Positions 17,762 to 25,508 of a stretch of 64,000 nt of DNA are shown here, piece after piece. A model generated the notes under the pieces. The model ran no database searches, was not told the DNA's origin, and saw nothing but the letters and a program-made list of their open reading frames with translations. A program made the position numbers and the translations under genes. Within the stretch, counting starts at the first letter, position 1, and each line of letters opens with the position of its first letter. This DNA is from Actinoplanes auranticolor (GTDB lineage Bacteria; Actinomycetota; Actinomycetes; Mycobacteriales; Micromonosporaceae): assembly GCF_018332655.1 (NCBI RefSeq), contig NZ_BOQL01000095.1, forward strand, positions 20,439 through 84,438, written 5' to 3'.

Positions 17762-18589
17762 CTATCTGGTCCAGGGATCAGCGGGCAGGCACCGCGGGCC
17801 GGGCCCGTCGTAGATCACCGTGCCGGCCGGGTCGGTGTAGCAGTGCGGGAACTGCTCCGAATGCTGGAAGAGCCGCCGCCGGTCGATCTCCCGGCCGGCC
17901 GCGTCGTAGCTCACCAGCTCTGCGTCCTTGCGCACGTCGTCCGTCCGCGAGATCAGCCCGAACGCCCCGGCGCGCAGCCGGGCCGTCGTCGTCCGTCCGG
18001 TGCCGTGCTCCAGGACCAGTCGGTCCACCCGGGCGCTCACCCGCCCGAGCACCGAGACCGAGCCCCCGTCGGCTTCCGTCGACGACAGACTCAGGCGCTG
18101 CACCGGGCCGGGCAGCCAGCCGCGGTGCGGCCAGCGTTCGCCCCCGACGCTGCCCGACGACGGCTTGCCGGAGTCCAGCCGCAGATCGCAGCTCAGGTGT
18201 CCGGTGCGGTTGAGCCACAGCACCTGGATCCACGAGCCCCGGCGGGCCGCGATCGAGACGTCCGCCGGTGACACCGGCACGAACTCCGGCTCCGGCGCTC
18301 CGTCGTCACGGGGGGCCGTCATCTCCAGGCAGTACTGCACCGCCCGGCGCAGGGACGGATCCAGCTCGGCCGGGCTCATCGCCAGGATCCGGGTGCGGTC
18401 CTCATGCCGTACCTGTGAAGTCACGGCGACCGCCGCGACCAGGGTGAGCACCGCCGCGGCCGCGACCAGCAGCCGCCGGGAGATCCGCGGGCGCGGGCCG
18501 CGGGCCGTCGCGAGCAGCTCCGCGCGCATCCGCGCGGCCCGGGCCGGCGGCAGGTCCCGGTCGGCGGGCGGTTCGATCAGGTCGGTCAT
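17762..18589 (-). CDS. Membrane protein encoded with an ECF sigma factor (possible anti-sigma)
   Basis: 275 residues from ATG 18589, overlapping the sigma-factor stop (ATGA). A short cytoplasmic N-terminus (residues 1-38) precedes one transmembrane helix (RRLLVAAAAVLTLVAAVAV, about 39-58) and a large outer domain with scattered Cys. No zinc-binding HxxxCxxC anti-sigma motif is present. Position and topology suggest it controls the sigma factor, but the family was not recognised. The outer domain holds phrases such as GSWIQVLWLNRTGHLSCD that may bind a ligand. Confidence 0.75.
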   Translation of the reverse strand: MTDLIEPPADRDLPPARAARMRAELLATARGPRPRISRRLLVAAAAVLTLVAAVAVTSQVRHEDRTRILAMSPAELDPSLRRAVQYCLEMTAPRDDGAPEPEFVPVSPADVSIAARRGSWIQVLWLNRTGHLSCDLRLDSGKPSSGSVGGERWPHRGWLPGPVQRLSLSSTEADGGSVSVLGRVSARVDRLVLEHGTGRTTTARLRAGAFGLISRTDDVRKDAELVSYDAAGREIDRRRLFQHSEQFPHCYTDPAGTVIYDGPGPRCLPADPWTR

Positions 18590-19161
18590 CGTTGGTCCTC
18601 CTTGACGGCGGGGCCGAGCAGAGCGGCGAGCCGGGCGCGGGCCCGACTCACCCGGGAGCGGACCGCGACCTCGGTGACGCCCAGGGCGGCGGCGGCCTCG
18701 GCGTAGCCGACGCCGGACCACAGGCACAGCGCGACGGCCTCGCGTTCCGCTCGCGGCAGCCGTCGCACGGCTCTGAGGATCCGGCCCATCGCGCGCTCGT
18801 CGTCGAGGCGGCCGGCGACGTCGTCGGCCGGGTCGGGACCGTGCTCCACGGGTACGCGCCCGAGCAGCGCCCGCCGCCGCCGGGCCGAGCGCCACTCGGT
18901 CCGCACGTGGTTGCCGGCCACCACCAGCAGCCACGGCAGCGCGGTCCCGTGGGTGAGCCGGACCTCCCCGCGCCTGCGCCACGCGACCAGGAACGTCGCC
19001 TGGGTGACGTCCTCGGCGACACTCCACGATCCGCTGAGCCGGAAGGCGTGGTTGTAGACGGCCCGGGAGTGCCGGTCGAACAGCGTCCCGAAGGCGGTCT
19101 CGTCGCCGGCGGCCACCGCGGCCACCAGGTCCCGATCGGGCGGGCCGGTCTGCGTCATCAC
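18586..19161 (-). CDS. ECF RNA polymerase sigma factor
   Basis: 191 residues. Region 2 includes AFGTLFDRHSRAVYNHAFRL and AEDVTQATFLVAW (about 23-63). Region 4 includes LPRAEREAVALCLW, with the helix-turn-helix SGVGYAEAAAALGVTEVAVRSR (about 148-170). Regions 1.1 and 3 are absent, as expected. It is translationally coupled to the membrane protein that follows. Upstream minus-strand sequence contains TGCAACA then GGACAC, a candidate self-activated promoter, but this is weak. Confidence 0.92.
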   Translation of the reverse strand: MMTQTGPPDRDLVAAVAAGDETAFGTLFDRHSRAVYNHAFRLSGSWSVAEDVTQATFLVAWRRRGEVRLTHGTALPWLLVVAGNHVRTEWRSARRRRALLGRVPVEHGPDPADDVAGRLDDERAMGRILRAVRRLPRAEREAVALCLWSGVGYAEAAAALGVTEVAVRSRVSRARARLAALLGPAVKEDQR

Positions 19162-19260
19162 ACCCCAGCTGTGTCCGGCGGGGCGCTATTTGTTGCAGCA
19201 ATTTTCCCGCGGGTCGATGATGAGCCTCGATAGATCATTCCCAGGTCAGGGAGGCGCCGC

Positions 19261-20652
19261 ATGCTGTCCGCGCTAGACCGTCATCATTCCGTGGCGCCGC
19301 CCGGGTTCAGCCGCTGGCTGATCCCCCCGGCCGCGCTCTCCGTGCACCTGTGCATCGGCCAGGTGTACGCGACCAGCGTCTACAAGAACTCGTTCGTCTC
19401 GCACTTCGACGCCAGTGCGACGTCGGTGGGCATCATCTTCAGTATCGCCATCGTCATGCTCGGCCTGTCCGCGGCCGTCGGCGGCACCTGGGTCGAGGCG
19501 AACGGCCCGCGCAAGGCGATGTTCGTCTCGGCCTGCTTCTGGGCCGCCGGCTTCCTGCTCGGTGCGCTCGGCATCAGCACCGAACAACTGTGGCTGGTCT
19601 ACCTCGGCTACGGCGTGCTCGGCGGCATCGGGCTCGGCATCGGCTACATCTCGCCGGTCTCGACGCTGATCAAGTGGTTCCCGGACCGTCCGGGCCTGGC
19701 CACCGGCCTGGCGATCATGGGCTTCGGCGGGGGCGCGCTGATCGCCAGCCCGCTGTCGCGGCAGCTGCTGTCGTTCTACGACTCCGGCTACGACCCCAAC
19801 GTGTCGACCTCGGTGGCCGGCGGTGGCGCCCTCGTGGCGCTCTTCCTGACCCTGGGCATCGGCTACTTCGTGGTGATGATGTTCGGGGTCGTGAACATGC
19901 GCGTACCGGCCGAGGGCTGGGTGCCCGACGGCTGGGATCCGGCCTCGGTCAAGGAGAAGCCGCTGGTCACCACGGCCAGTGTGTCGGCGGCCAACTCGAT
20001 CAGGACCCGGGCGTTCTGGCTGCTCTGGATCGTGCTGTTCTGCAACGTCACCGCCGGCATCGGCATCCTGGAGCAGGCCAGCCCGATGATCCAGGACTTC
20101 TTCCGGGACTCCGGCGGCACGTCCGCCGTCGCGGTGGCCGCGGCAGCCGGCTTCGTCGGAGTGCTCTCGCTGTTCAACATGGCCGGCCGGTTCGTCTGGT
20201 CGTCGACCTCCGACCTGATCGGGCGCAAGCGGATCTACCTGGTCTATCTGGGCGTCGGCATGATCCTGTACGCGCTGCTGGCCTCGGTCGGGCACGTCGC
20301 CGTGGGCCTGTTCGTGCTGCTCGCCGGCGTGATCCTGTCGTTCTACGGCGGCGGCTTCGCCACGGTGCCCGCGTACCTGCGGGACCTGTTCGGCACGTAC
20401 CAGGTCGGCGCGATCCACGGCCGGCTGCTGACCGCCTGGTCGGCCGCGGGGGTGGCGGGCCCGTTGATCGTCAACGGCTTCCTGGACGCCCAGGGCAAGC
20501 CGGGCACGCTCACCGCGTCCGCGTACCAGCCGGCGCTGTTCACCATGGTCGGCGTGCTGGCCGTCGGGTTCATCGCGAACCTGCTGGTGCAGCCGGTGCC
20601 GGAGCGGTTCCACGAGCCGCGCAGCGAGGAGAAGAAGGAGGCTGTGGCATGA
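19261..20652 (+). CDS. OFA-family MFS transporter (oxalate/formate antiporter-like)
   Basis: 463 residues with about 12 membrane helices. The N-terminal block LSVHLCIGQVYATSVYKNSF and the motif GYGVLGGIGLGIGYISPVSTLIKWFPDRPG are characteristic of OFA proteins. GRFVWSSTSDLIGRKRIY is the mid-protein MFS signature. Known members exchange small organic anions such as oxalate, formate or lactate; the substrate here is open. It is followed by a 35-residue membrane peptide with an ATGA overlap, an arrangement seen beside many OFA transporters. Confidence 0.9.
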   Translation: MLSALDRHHSVAPPGFSRWLIPPAALSVHLCIGQVYATSVYKNSFVSHFDASATSVGIIFSIAIVMLGLSAAVGGTWVEANGPRKAMFVSACFWAAGFLLGALGISTEQLWLVYLGYGVLGGIGLGIGYISPVSTLIKWFPDRPGLATGLAIMGFGGGALIASPLSRQLLSFYDSGYDPNVSTSVAGGGALVALFLTLGIGYFVVMMFGVVNMRVPAEGWVPDGWDPASVKEKPLVTTASVSAANSIRTRAFWLLWIVLFCNVTAGIGILEQASPMIQDFFRDSGGTSAVAVAAAAGFVGVLSLFNMAGRFVWSSTSDLIGRKRIYLVYLGVGMILYALLASVGHVAVGLFVLLAGVILSFYGGGFATVPAYLRDLFGTYQVGAIHGRLLTAWSAAGVAGPLIVNGFLDAQGKPGTLTASAYQPALFTMVGVLAVGFIANLLVQPVPERFHEPRSEEKKEAVA

Positions 20653-20756
20653 AGACGTCGAACGTACGGCTGGCCCTGTCCTGGGCGCTGGTCGTGGTGC
20701 TGCTCGGCTACGGCGTGGTGCAGACCGCGATCACCGCGGCGAAGCTGTTCCAGTAG
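20649..20756 (+). CDS. Small membrane subunit accompanying the OFA transporter
   Basis: 35 residues: a basic start (MKTSNVRL), one hydrophobic helix (about 8-30) and a short tail. The ATG overlaps the transporter stop (ATGA), so translation is coupled. Short single-helix proteins in this position are annotated elsewhere as MFS transporter small subunits; their role is unclear. The last 26 bases overlap the convergent membrane-protein gene. Its short length makes it easy to miss. Confidence 0.8.
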   Translation: MKTSNVRLALSWALVVVLLGYGVVQTAITAAKLFQ

Positions 20757-21291
20757 GCAATGCGGGTGGCTGCCGCCGCGCGGCGGCAGCCACCCGCCAG
20801 CGGTCCAGGACCGGCTCCACGGCCAGGGCTGCGAGCACCGCCGCGGCGGCCGCGGCGAGCACCGGGTAGCCGGCACCGGCGCGGGCGGCGAGCACGAGTC
20901 CCGCCACCGCGACGAACGGCCGGGCGAAGGTGAACGGGCCGAGGATCAGCGCGGTGGCCAGGAACCGCCGGCGCCAGCCCAGTACCACGTAAGCCACCAG
21001 CGCGGCCAGCACGGTGGCCCCGAAGGGCAGATAGAGCAGAAGCATCGCCCGCCCGGCGACCAGGTAGTCGTCCCAGTGCGGCGGGTGGACGAGCACGTCG
21101 GCCAGCACCAGCACGGCCACCGGGCCGAGCAGCAGGGCCGCCGTGGCCAGGCCGCGCAGGTGCGCCCGGACGTCCTCGCGGCGGTGCCGGATCAGGCCGG
21201 TCCGCCCGCACGAGGACCGGAAGCCGGCGAACGCCCCGTCCAGCGCCGCGAGCACGACCAGCGTCACCGGCACCCACCACCCCGCGGTCAC
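20731..21291 (-). CDS. Multi-pass membrane protein of unknown function
   Basis: 186 residues from GTG 21291, overlapping the preceding methyltransferase stop (GTGA). Four or five hydrophobic helices are visible, among them WWVPVTLVVLAALDGAFAGF, ALLLGPVAVLVLADVLV and FARPFVAVAGLVLAARA. A conserved-looking cytoplasmic loop CGRTGLIRHRREDVRAHLRG lies between helices 1 and 2. No family was recognised. Coupling to the methyltransferase suggests both act on one product, perhaps a lipid or pigment. The C-terminus is encoded by a perfect 16-base inverted repeat. Confidence 0.7.
   Translation of the reverse strand: MTAGWWVPVTLVVLAALDGAFAGFRSSCGRTGLIRHRREDVRAHLRGLATAALLLGPVAVLVLADVLVHPPHWDDYLVAGRAMLLLYLPFGATVLAALVAYVVLGWRRRFLATALILGPFTFARPFVAVAGLVLAARAGAGYPVLAAAAAAVLAALAVEPVLDRWRVAAAARRQPPALPTGTASPR
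20762..20797. terminator. Strong terminator inside the 3' coding end of the convergent gene
   Basis: GCGGGTGGCTGCCGCC pairs perfectly with GGCGGCAGCCACCCGC around a GCGC loop (16-base stem). It lies five bases after the small-subunit stop, but within the C-terminal codons of the minus-strand gene 20731-21291. It should end transcription of the OFA operon, and the opposite gene must be read through it. Confidence 0.85.
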
Positions 21292-22148
21292 GGCGCCGTC
21301 CCGGTGACCGGCCGCAGCACTTCCGACAGCCGCGGCCACCAGCGCGGCCCGTCGGTGCAGGCCGGCCGGTAGTCCGGGGCGCCGGCCCGGGCGGCGGCCA
21401 GCAGCACGGACGCCGGATGAGCGCGCCGGGCCGACAGCACCCCGTCGTGGCGGGACACCGGCTCGCGCATCCGGGCCCGGTGGAAGATCCAGGCACCCGC
21501 CGTCGTCCAGGGGCCGGGGTCGATGTCCCAGTGTGCGAATGCTGCGACACGGAGCCTGCGCTGCGCGGCGAAGAATTCCGGCAGGGCGGACGCCGTCAGG
21601 TGGTGCAGCAGGCCGGAGGAGATGACGACGGTGGTCATGCCGTCGTCCCCGGCGACCCCTGGGGCGAGCGCGTCGCCGGCAATGAACCGGCAGTCCAGCC
21701 CTTCGGCGGCGGCCAGCTCGGCAGCCCGTCCGACCAGCGCCCGGTTCAGGTCGACCCCGACCAGGTCGACGCCGGGGCCCAGTGCGTCGTACGCGGCCAG
21801 CCAGCGCACCACGTGCCCGAGCCCGCACCCCACGTCGACCACCCGGAGCGGCTCGCCGGGCCGCGCGGCACGCCACCGCAGCAGCCACTCGGCGACGCGG
21901 CGGGGCAGTTGCAGCTCCTCGCCGAGCCGCTGGAGTTCACAGTGCACCCGGATCTGCAACGCGTCGATCTCCTCGGCCACCAGCACGCCGTCGCGGACCG
22001 GCAGCCGCCGCGCCAGCCGGGCCGCCCGATCCTGACCACCGGCCGTGAGCTGGGCGATCACGGTGTCGAGACGGACCGGCAGGCGCGCGCCGGAAGCCGG
22101 ATCGGTGGCCACGATCAGGTCCGTCAGCTCCTCCACGGAGATCATCAT
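21288..22148 (-). CDS. Class I SAM-dependent methyltransferase
   Basis: 286 residues from ATG 22148 (tandem ATG at 22145). A start at 22205 is possible but would put the codon inside the CebR-type operator. Motif I is VVDVGCGLGHVV, followed by LVGVDLNRALVG and VVISSGLLHHL. The N-terminal 90 residues (EELTDLIVATDPASGARLPVRLD) are helical and not part of the methyltransferase core. The substrate is unknown. It is coupled to the downstream membrane protein and is divergent from the cellulase gene. Confidence 0.82.
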   Translation of the reverse strand: MMISVEELTDLIVATDPASGARLPVRLDTVIAQLTAGGQDRAARLARRLPVRDGVLVAEEIDALQIRVHCELQRLGEELQLPRRVAEWLLRWRAARPGEPLRVVDVGCGLGHVVRWLAAYDALGPGVDLVGVDLNRALVGRAAELAAAEGLDCRFIAGDALAPGVAGDDGMTTVVISSGLLHHLTASALPEFFAAQRRLRVAAFAHWDIDPGPWTTAGAWIFHRARMREPVSRHDGVLSARRAHPASVLLAAARAGAPDYRPACTDGPRWWPRLSEVLRPVTGTAP

Positions 22149-22203
22149 CGGCAACGCCCCGAGAAATCCACAAAAAGTTTCGCGGCCATTACGTATTGAT
22201 GTC

Positions 22204-22219
22204 ATGGGAGCGCTCCCAT
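22204..22219. promoter_or_regulatory. CebR-type operator of the cellulase gene
   Basis: ATGGGAGCGCTCCCAT is a perfect 16-base palindrome containing TGGGAGCGCTCCCA, the established binding site of the cellobiose-responsive LacI-family repressor CebR of Streptomyces. It stands 112 bases before the cellulase start. It should keep the gene silent until cellobiose is available. No cebR homologue is in the window, so the regulator must be encoded elsewhere. It also lies 56 bases upstream of the divergent methyltransferase. Confidence 0.9.
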
Positions 22220-22331
22220 AGTGTGGGCCTCACGCGGTGGTCAGCGACAGCGATCGATCCCCGCGCCGGAAGTTCGTTCCCCTCGGCACGCCTGCCCCGG
22301 GCGTCGCCATGTCTTCCAGGAGCGCTTGCGC

Positions 22332-24098
22332 ATGAGTCCACGTCCCCACACGCTGGTGCGAGGCCTGACGGCCGCCACCGCGATCACCCTCCTCACCGGC
22401 GCCGGCATAGCCGTCGCGGCGCAGCAGGCCAGCGCCGCCGCGGGTTGCCGGGTCACCTACTCGGTCAACCAGTGGAGCACCGGCTTCACCGGCAATGTCT
22501 CGGTGACCAACCTCGGCGACCCGATCTCCGGCGGCTGGAACCTGACCTGGGACTTCGCGGGCAACCAGCGGATCACCCAGGGGTGGAGCGCCACCGTCGC
22601 CCAGAGCGGGCAGCGGGTCACCGCGACCAGCCCCACCTGGGCCGGCAACCTGGGCACGAACGCGTCGGCGACGTTCGGCTTCAACGCCGACTACTCCGGC
22701 ACGAACGCGACCCCGGCCACGTTCACGCTCAACGGCACCGCCTGCACGGGCGACGTCCCGACGCCGGGCAGCCCGTCGGCCACCCCGTCGAACCCGGGCA
22801 ACCCGTCGGCGACCCCGTCGACCACCCCGTCCACGCCGACCAGCCCGCCGCCCGCCGGCGCCAAGGTCGACAACCCGTACGCCGGGGCCAAGGGCTATGT
22901 GAACCCGGAGTGGAAGGCCAAGGCCGACGCCGAGCCCGGCGGCAGCCGCGTCTCCAGCAACCCGACCGCCGTCTGGCTGGACCGCATCGCGGCCATCAAC
23001 GGCACCCCGGACAGCAGCTCCAACGGCAGCATGGGCCTGCGTGACCACCTGGACGAGGCTGTCTCCCAGGGCGCCGGCTACGTGCAGTTCGTCATCTACA
23101 ACCTGCCCGGCCGTGACTGCTCGGCGCTCGCCTCCAACGGTGAACTCGGCGTCAACGACCTGCCGACGTACAAGAGCGACTACATCGACCCGATCGCGGC
23201 GATCCAGTCCGACCCGAAGTACGCGGGCCTGCGGATCATCAACATCATCGAGATCGACTCGCTGCCGAACCTGGTCACCAACACCAACGTCGCGACCTGC
23301 GCCACCATGAAGGCCAACGGCGGTTACGTGCAGGGTGTCGGCTACGCGCTGAACAAGCTCGGCGCGATCGGCAACGTCTACAACTACGTGGACGCGGCGC
23401 ACCACGGCTGGATCGGCTGGGACACCAACTCCGGCCCGACCGCGCAGATCCTGCTCGAGGCCGCCCGCGCCTCCGGCAGTGTCAACAACGTCACCGGCTT
23501 CATCATCAACACCGCGAACTACTCGGCCCTGCGTGAGCCGTTCTTCCAGGCCAACTCGACGGTGGGCGGCCAGTCCGTGCGCCAGTCGAAGTGGGTCGAC
23601 TGGAACTTCTACGTCGACGAGCTGAGCTTCGCCCAGGCGTTCCGCCAGCAGCTGGTCTCGGCCGGGTTCGCCTCGAACATCGGCATGCTGATCGACACCT
23701 CCCGCAACGGCTGGGGCGGCGCCAACCGGCCCGCCGCGGCGAGCACGTCCACCGACGTGAACACCTTCGTCAACGAGTCGCGCATCGACCGCCGGATCCA
23801 CGCCGGCAACTGGTGCAACCAGGCCGGTGCCGGCCTGGGCGAGCGTCCCCGGGCCAACCCGGAGACCGGCATCGACGCCTACGTCTGGGTCAAGCCCCCG
23901 GGCGAGTCGGACGGCTCCAGCTCTCTGATCCCGAACAACGAGGGCAAGGGCTTCGACCGGATGTGCGACCCGACCTACACCGGTAACGAGCGCAACGGCA
24001 ACAGCATGACGGGATCGCTGCCCAACGCACCGATCTCCGGCGCCTGGTTCTCGGCTCAGTTCCGCGAGCTGATGGCCAACGCGTACCCCGCACTCTGA
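22332..24098 (+). CDS. Secreted CBM2-GH6 cellulase
   Basis: 588 residues from ATG 22332 with CAGGAG upstream. Residues 1-37 are a signal peptide. CBM2 (about 39-138) has the usual terminal cysteines (GCRVTYSVNQW and GTACTG) and binding-face tryptophans. A Pro/Ser/Thr linker covers 139-176. The GH6 domain includes YNLPGRDCSALASNGE with Asp262 and IIEIDSLPNLVTN with Asp309, the expected catalytic carboxylates of inverting cellobiohydrolases/endoglucanases. The long loops and NWCNQAGAGLGERP favour a cellobiohydrolase. It acts on cellulose outside the cell and is followed by a strong terminator. Confidence 0.95.
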   Translation: MSPRPHTLVRGLTAATAITLLTGAGIAVAAQQASAAAGCRVTYSVNQWSTGFTGNVSVTNLGDPISGGWNLTWDFAGNQRITQGWSATVAQSGQRVTATSPTWAGNLGTNASATFGFNADYSGTNATPATFTLNGTACTGDVPTPGSPSATPSNPGNPSATPSTTPSTPTSPPPAGAKVDNPYAGAKGYVNPEWKAKADAEPGGSRVSSNPTAVWLDRIAAINGTPDSSSNGSMGLRDHLDEAVSQGAGYVQFVIYNLPGRDCSALASNGELGVNDLPTYKSDYIDPIAAIQSDPKYAGLRIINIIEIDSLPNLVTNTNVATCATMKANGGYVQGVGYALNKLGAIGNVYNYVDAAHHGWIGWDTNSGPTAQILLEAARASGSVNNVTGFIINTANYSALREPFFQANSTVGGQSVRQSKWVDWNFYVDELSFAQAFRQQLVSAGFASNIGMLIDTSRNGWGGANRPAAASTSTDVNTFVNESRIDRRIHAGNWCNQAGAGLGERPRANPETGIDAYVWVKPPGESDGSSSLIPNNEGKGFDRMCDPTYTGNERNGNSMTGSLPNAPISGAWFSAQFRELMANAYPAL

Positions 24099-24111
24099 CC
24101 CTCTCCCGATA

Positions 24112-24144
24112 CGGACGGCCCGGTTGTCACAACCGGGCCGTCCG
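24112..24144. terminator. Terminator of the cellulase gene
   Basis: CGGACGGCCCGGTTGT and ACAACCGGGCCGTCCG are exact reverse complements separated by one base, giving a 13-15-base-pair stem with a small loop, 14 bases after the cellulase stop. Confidence 0.9.
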
Positions 24145-24159
24145 GCTCGTCCAGGGGTC

Positions 24160-24588
24160 ATGACCGCGAACCTGCGCCGCACACTCCTGCTCCTGCAAGC
24201 CGCCACCGCTGTGTTCGTCGGGGCCTGGGCCGCCGCGGCGCCGGCCTTCTGGTGGCGGTCCTTCCCGGGCGCCGGCCACCACTGGCTGCCGATGCTCGGC
24301 AGCTACAACGAACACCTGGCCCGGGACGTCGGCGCGCTCTACCTGGCCCTGGCGGTTTTCACCCTCGGTGCGGCGGCCCGGCCCGCCGACGATTTCCTGG
24401 TACGGCTGACCGCCCTCGCCTGGCTGGCCTTCTCCGTCCCGCACCTGATCTACCACCTCGGCCACCTCACCCACTACGCGCCGATCGACCAGGTCGGCAA
24501 CGTGGTGACCCTGAGCCTGGTCACCCTCATCCCGGCCGTGCTGCTGGCCCCCCGCCGAGCGGCCCGCGGGGCTAGCGTGTCCCGGTGA
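24160..24588 (+). CDS. Four-helix membrane protein of unknown function
   Basis: 142 residues from ATG 24160 with AGGGG upstream; the frame opens earlier, but only inside the terminator. Four hydrophobic helices are seen. The motif SYNEHLARDVGALYLAL at about 46-62 and the His-rich stretch PHLIYHLGHLTHY near residue 105 look conserved and could bind metal or heme. No function is known. Its stop overlaps the GTG of the following methyltransferase. Confidence 0.75.
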   Translation: MTANLRRTLLLLQAATAVFVGAWAAAAPAFWWRSFPGAGHHWLPMLGSYNEHLARDVGALYLALAVFTLGAAARPADDFLVRLTALAWLAFSVPHLIYHLGHLTHYAPIDQVGNVVTLSLVTLIPAVLLAPRRAARGASVSR

Positions 24589-25445
24589 CCACCGACAAGT
24601 GGGCGAGCTGGCTGCTGCGGCACCGCGACGGCGGCTCGGCCGGCCTGCGCTCGCAGTTCGCCCCCCAGCTCACCGGCTTCCGCGACGGCGTCCTGGACCG
24701 GGCGGAGATCGCTCCCGGCGACACGGTCCTCGACGTCGGCACCGGCACCGGGCTGATCGGGCTGGGCGCGCTCGACCGGGTCGGACCGGCCGGCCGGGTG
24801 GTGTTCAGCGACATCTCGGAGGCGCTGCTGGACGAGTGCCGCCGGCTGGCCGACCCGGCCCGCTCCTCGTTCGTGCGGGCGGCGGCCGACGACCTGAGCC
24901 CGATCCCGGACGCGTCGGTGGACGTGGTGACGACCCGGTCGGTGCTGATCTACGTGGCCCGCAAGCCGGCGGCCTTCGCCGAGCTGCACCGGGTGCTGCG
25001 CCCGGGCGGCCGGCTGTCGGTCTTCGAGCCGATCAACAACTTCCCCGGCCGGGTGGGCCGGGACACCCTGCTCGGCCTGGACCCGGCGCCGGTCGCCGAC
25101 CTGATCGCCAAGATCCGCGCGGCCTACGCCGCGGCCGCGCCGGCGGCCGGGACGATGCTCGACTTCGACGAACGCGACCTGGTGCGCTGGGCGGCGGAGG
25201 CGGGCTTCACCGGGGTACGGCTGGACTACCGCGCGGAGGTCGACGTACCGGGCCCGCCGATCACCGACTGGCCCGCCGTCCGCAACACCGCGCCGAACCC
25301 GCTGGTGCCGACGTACGGGGAAGTGCTCGACACGGCGCTGACCCCGGCCGAGCGGGACCGCTTCGACGCCCACGTGCTGTCGCTGGCCGGCGCCCCGACC
25401 CGGCACACGGCGGCGACGGCCTACCTGAGCGCGACCCGGTCCTGA
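24585..25445 (+). CDS. Class I SAM-dependent methyltransferase
   Basis: 286 residues from GTG 24585 (GTGA overlap). Motif I is VLDVGTGTGLIG (about 48-59), followed by VVFSDISEALLDECR and VDVVTTRSVLIYV, and then HRVLRPGGRLSVFEPINN. The C-terminal third is helical and unusual in length, probably forming a substrate lid. The acceptor is unknown. Coupling to the preceding membrane protein suggests a membrane-associated substrate. Confidence 0.87.
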   Translation: MTTDKWASWLLRHRDGGSAGLRSQFAPQLTGFRDGVLDRAEIAPGDTVLDVGTGTGLIGLGALDRVGPAGRVVFSDISEALLDECRRLADPARSSFVRAAADDLSPIPDASVDVVTTRSVLIYVARKPAAFAELHRVLRPGGRLSVFEPINNFPGRVGRDTLLGLDPAPVADLIAKIRAAYAAAAPAAGTMLDFDERDLVRWAAEAGFTGVRLDYRAEVDVPGPPITDWPAVRNTAPNPLVPTYGEVLDTALTPAERDRFDAHVLSLAGAPTRHTAATAYLSATRS

Positions 25446-25508
25446 CCCGCCGGGGCGATTAGCACTTTCCGCCTGTCCGGGGGGATTCGGTGTGATTCGC
25501 TGAGCCGC

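Noticed and set aside
22149..22205. Methyltransferase start at 22205
   Set aside because: The codon would sit inside the CebR-type operator and lacks a ribosome site; the tandem ATG at 22148 is preferred.
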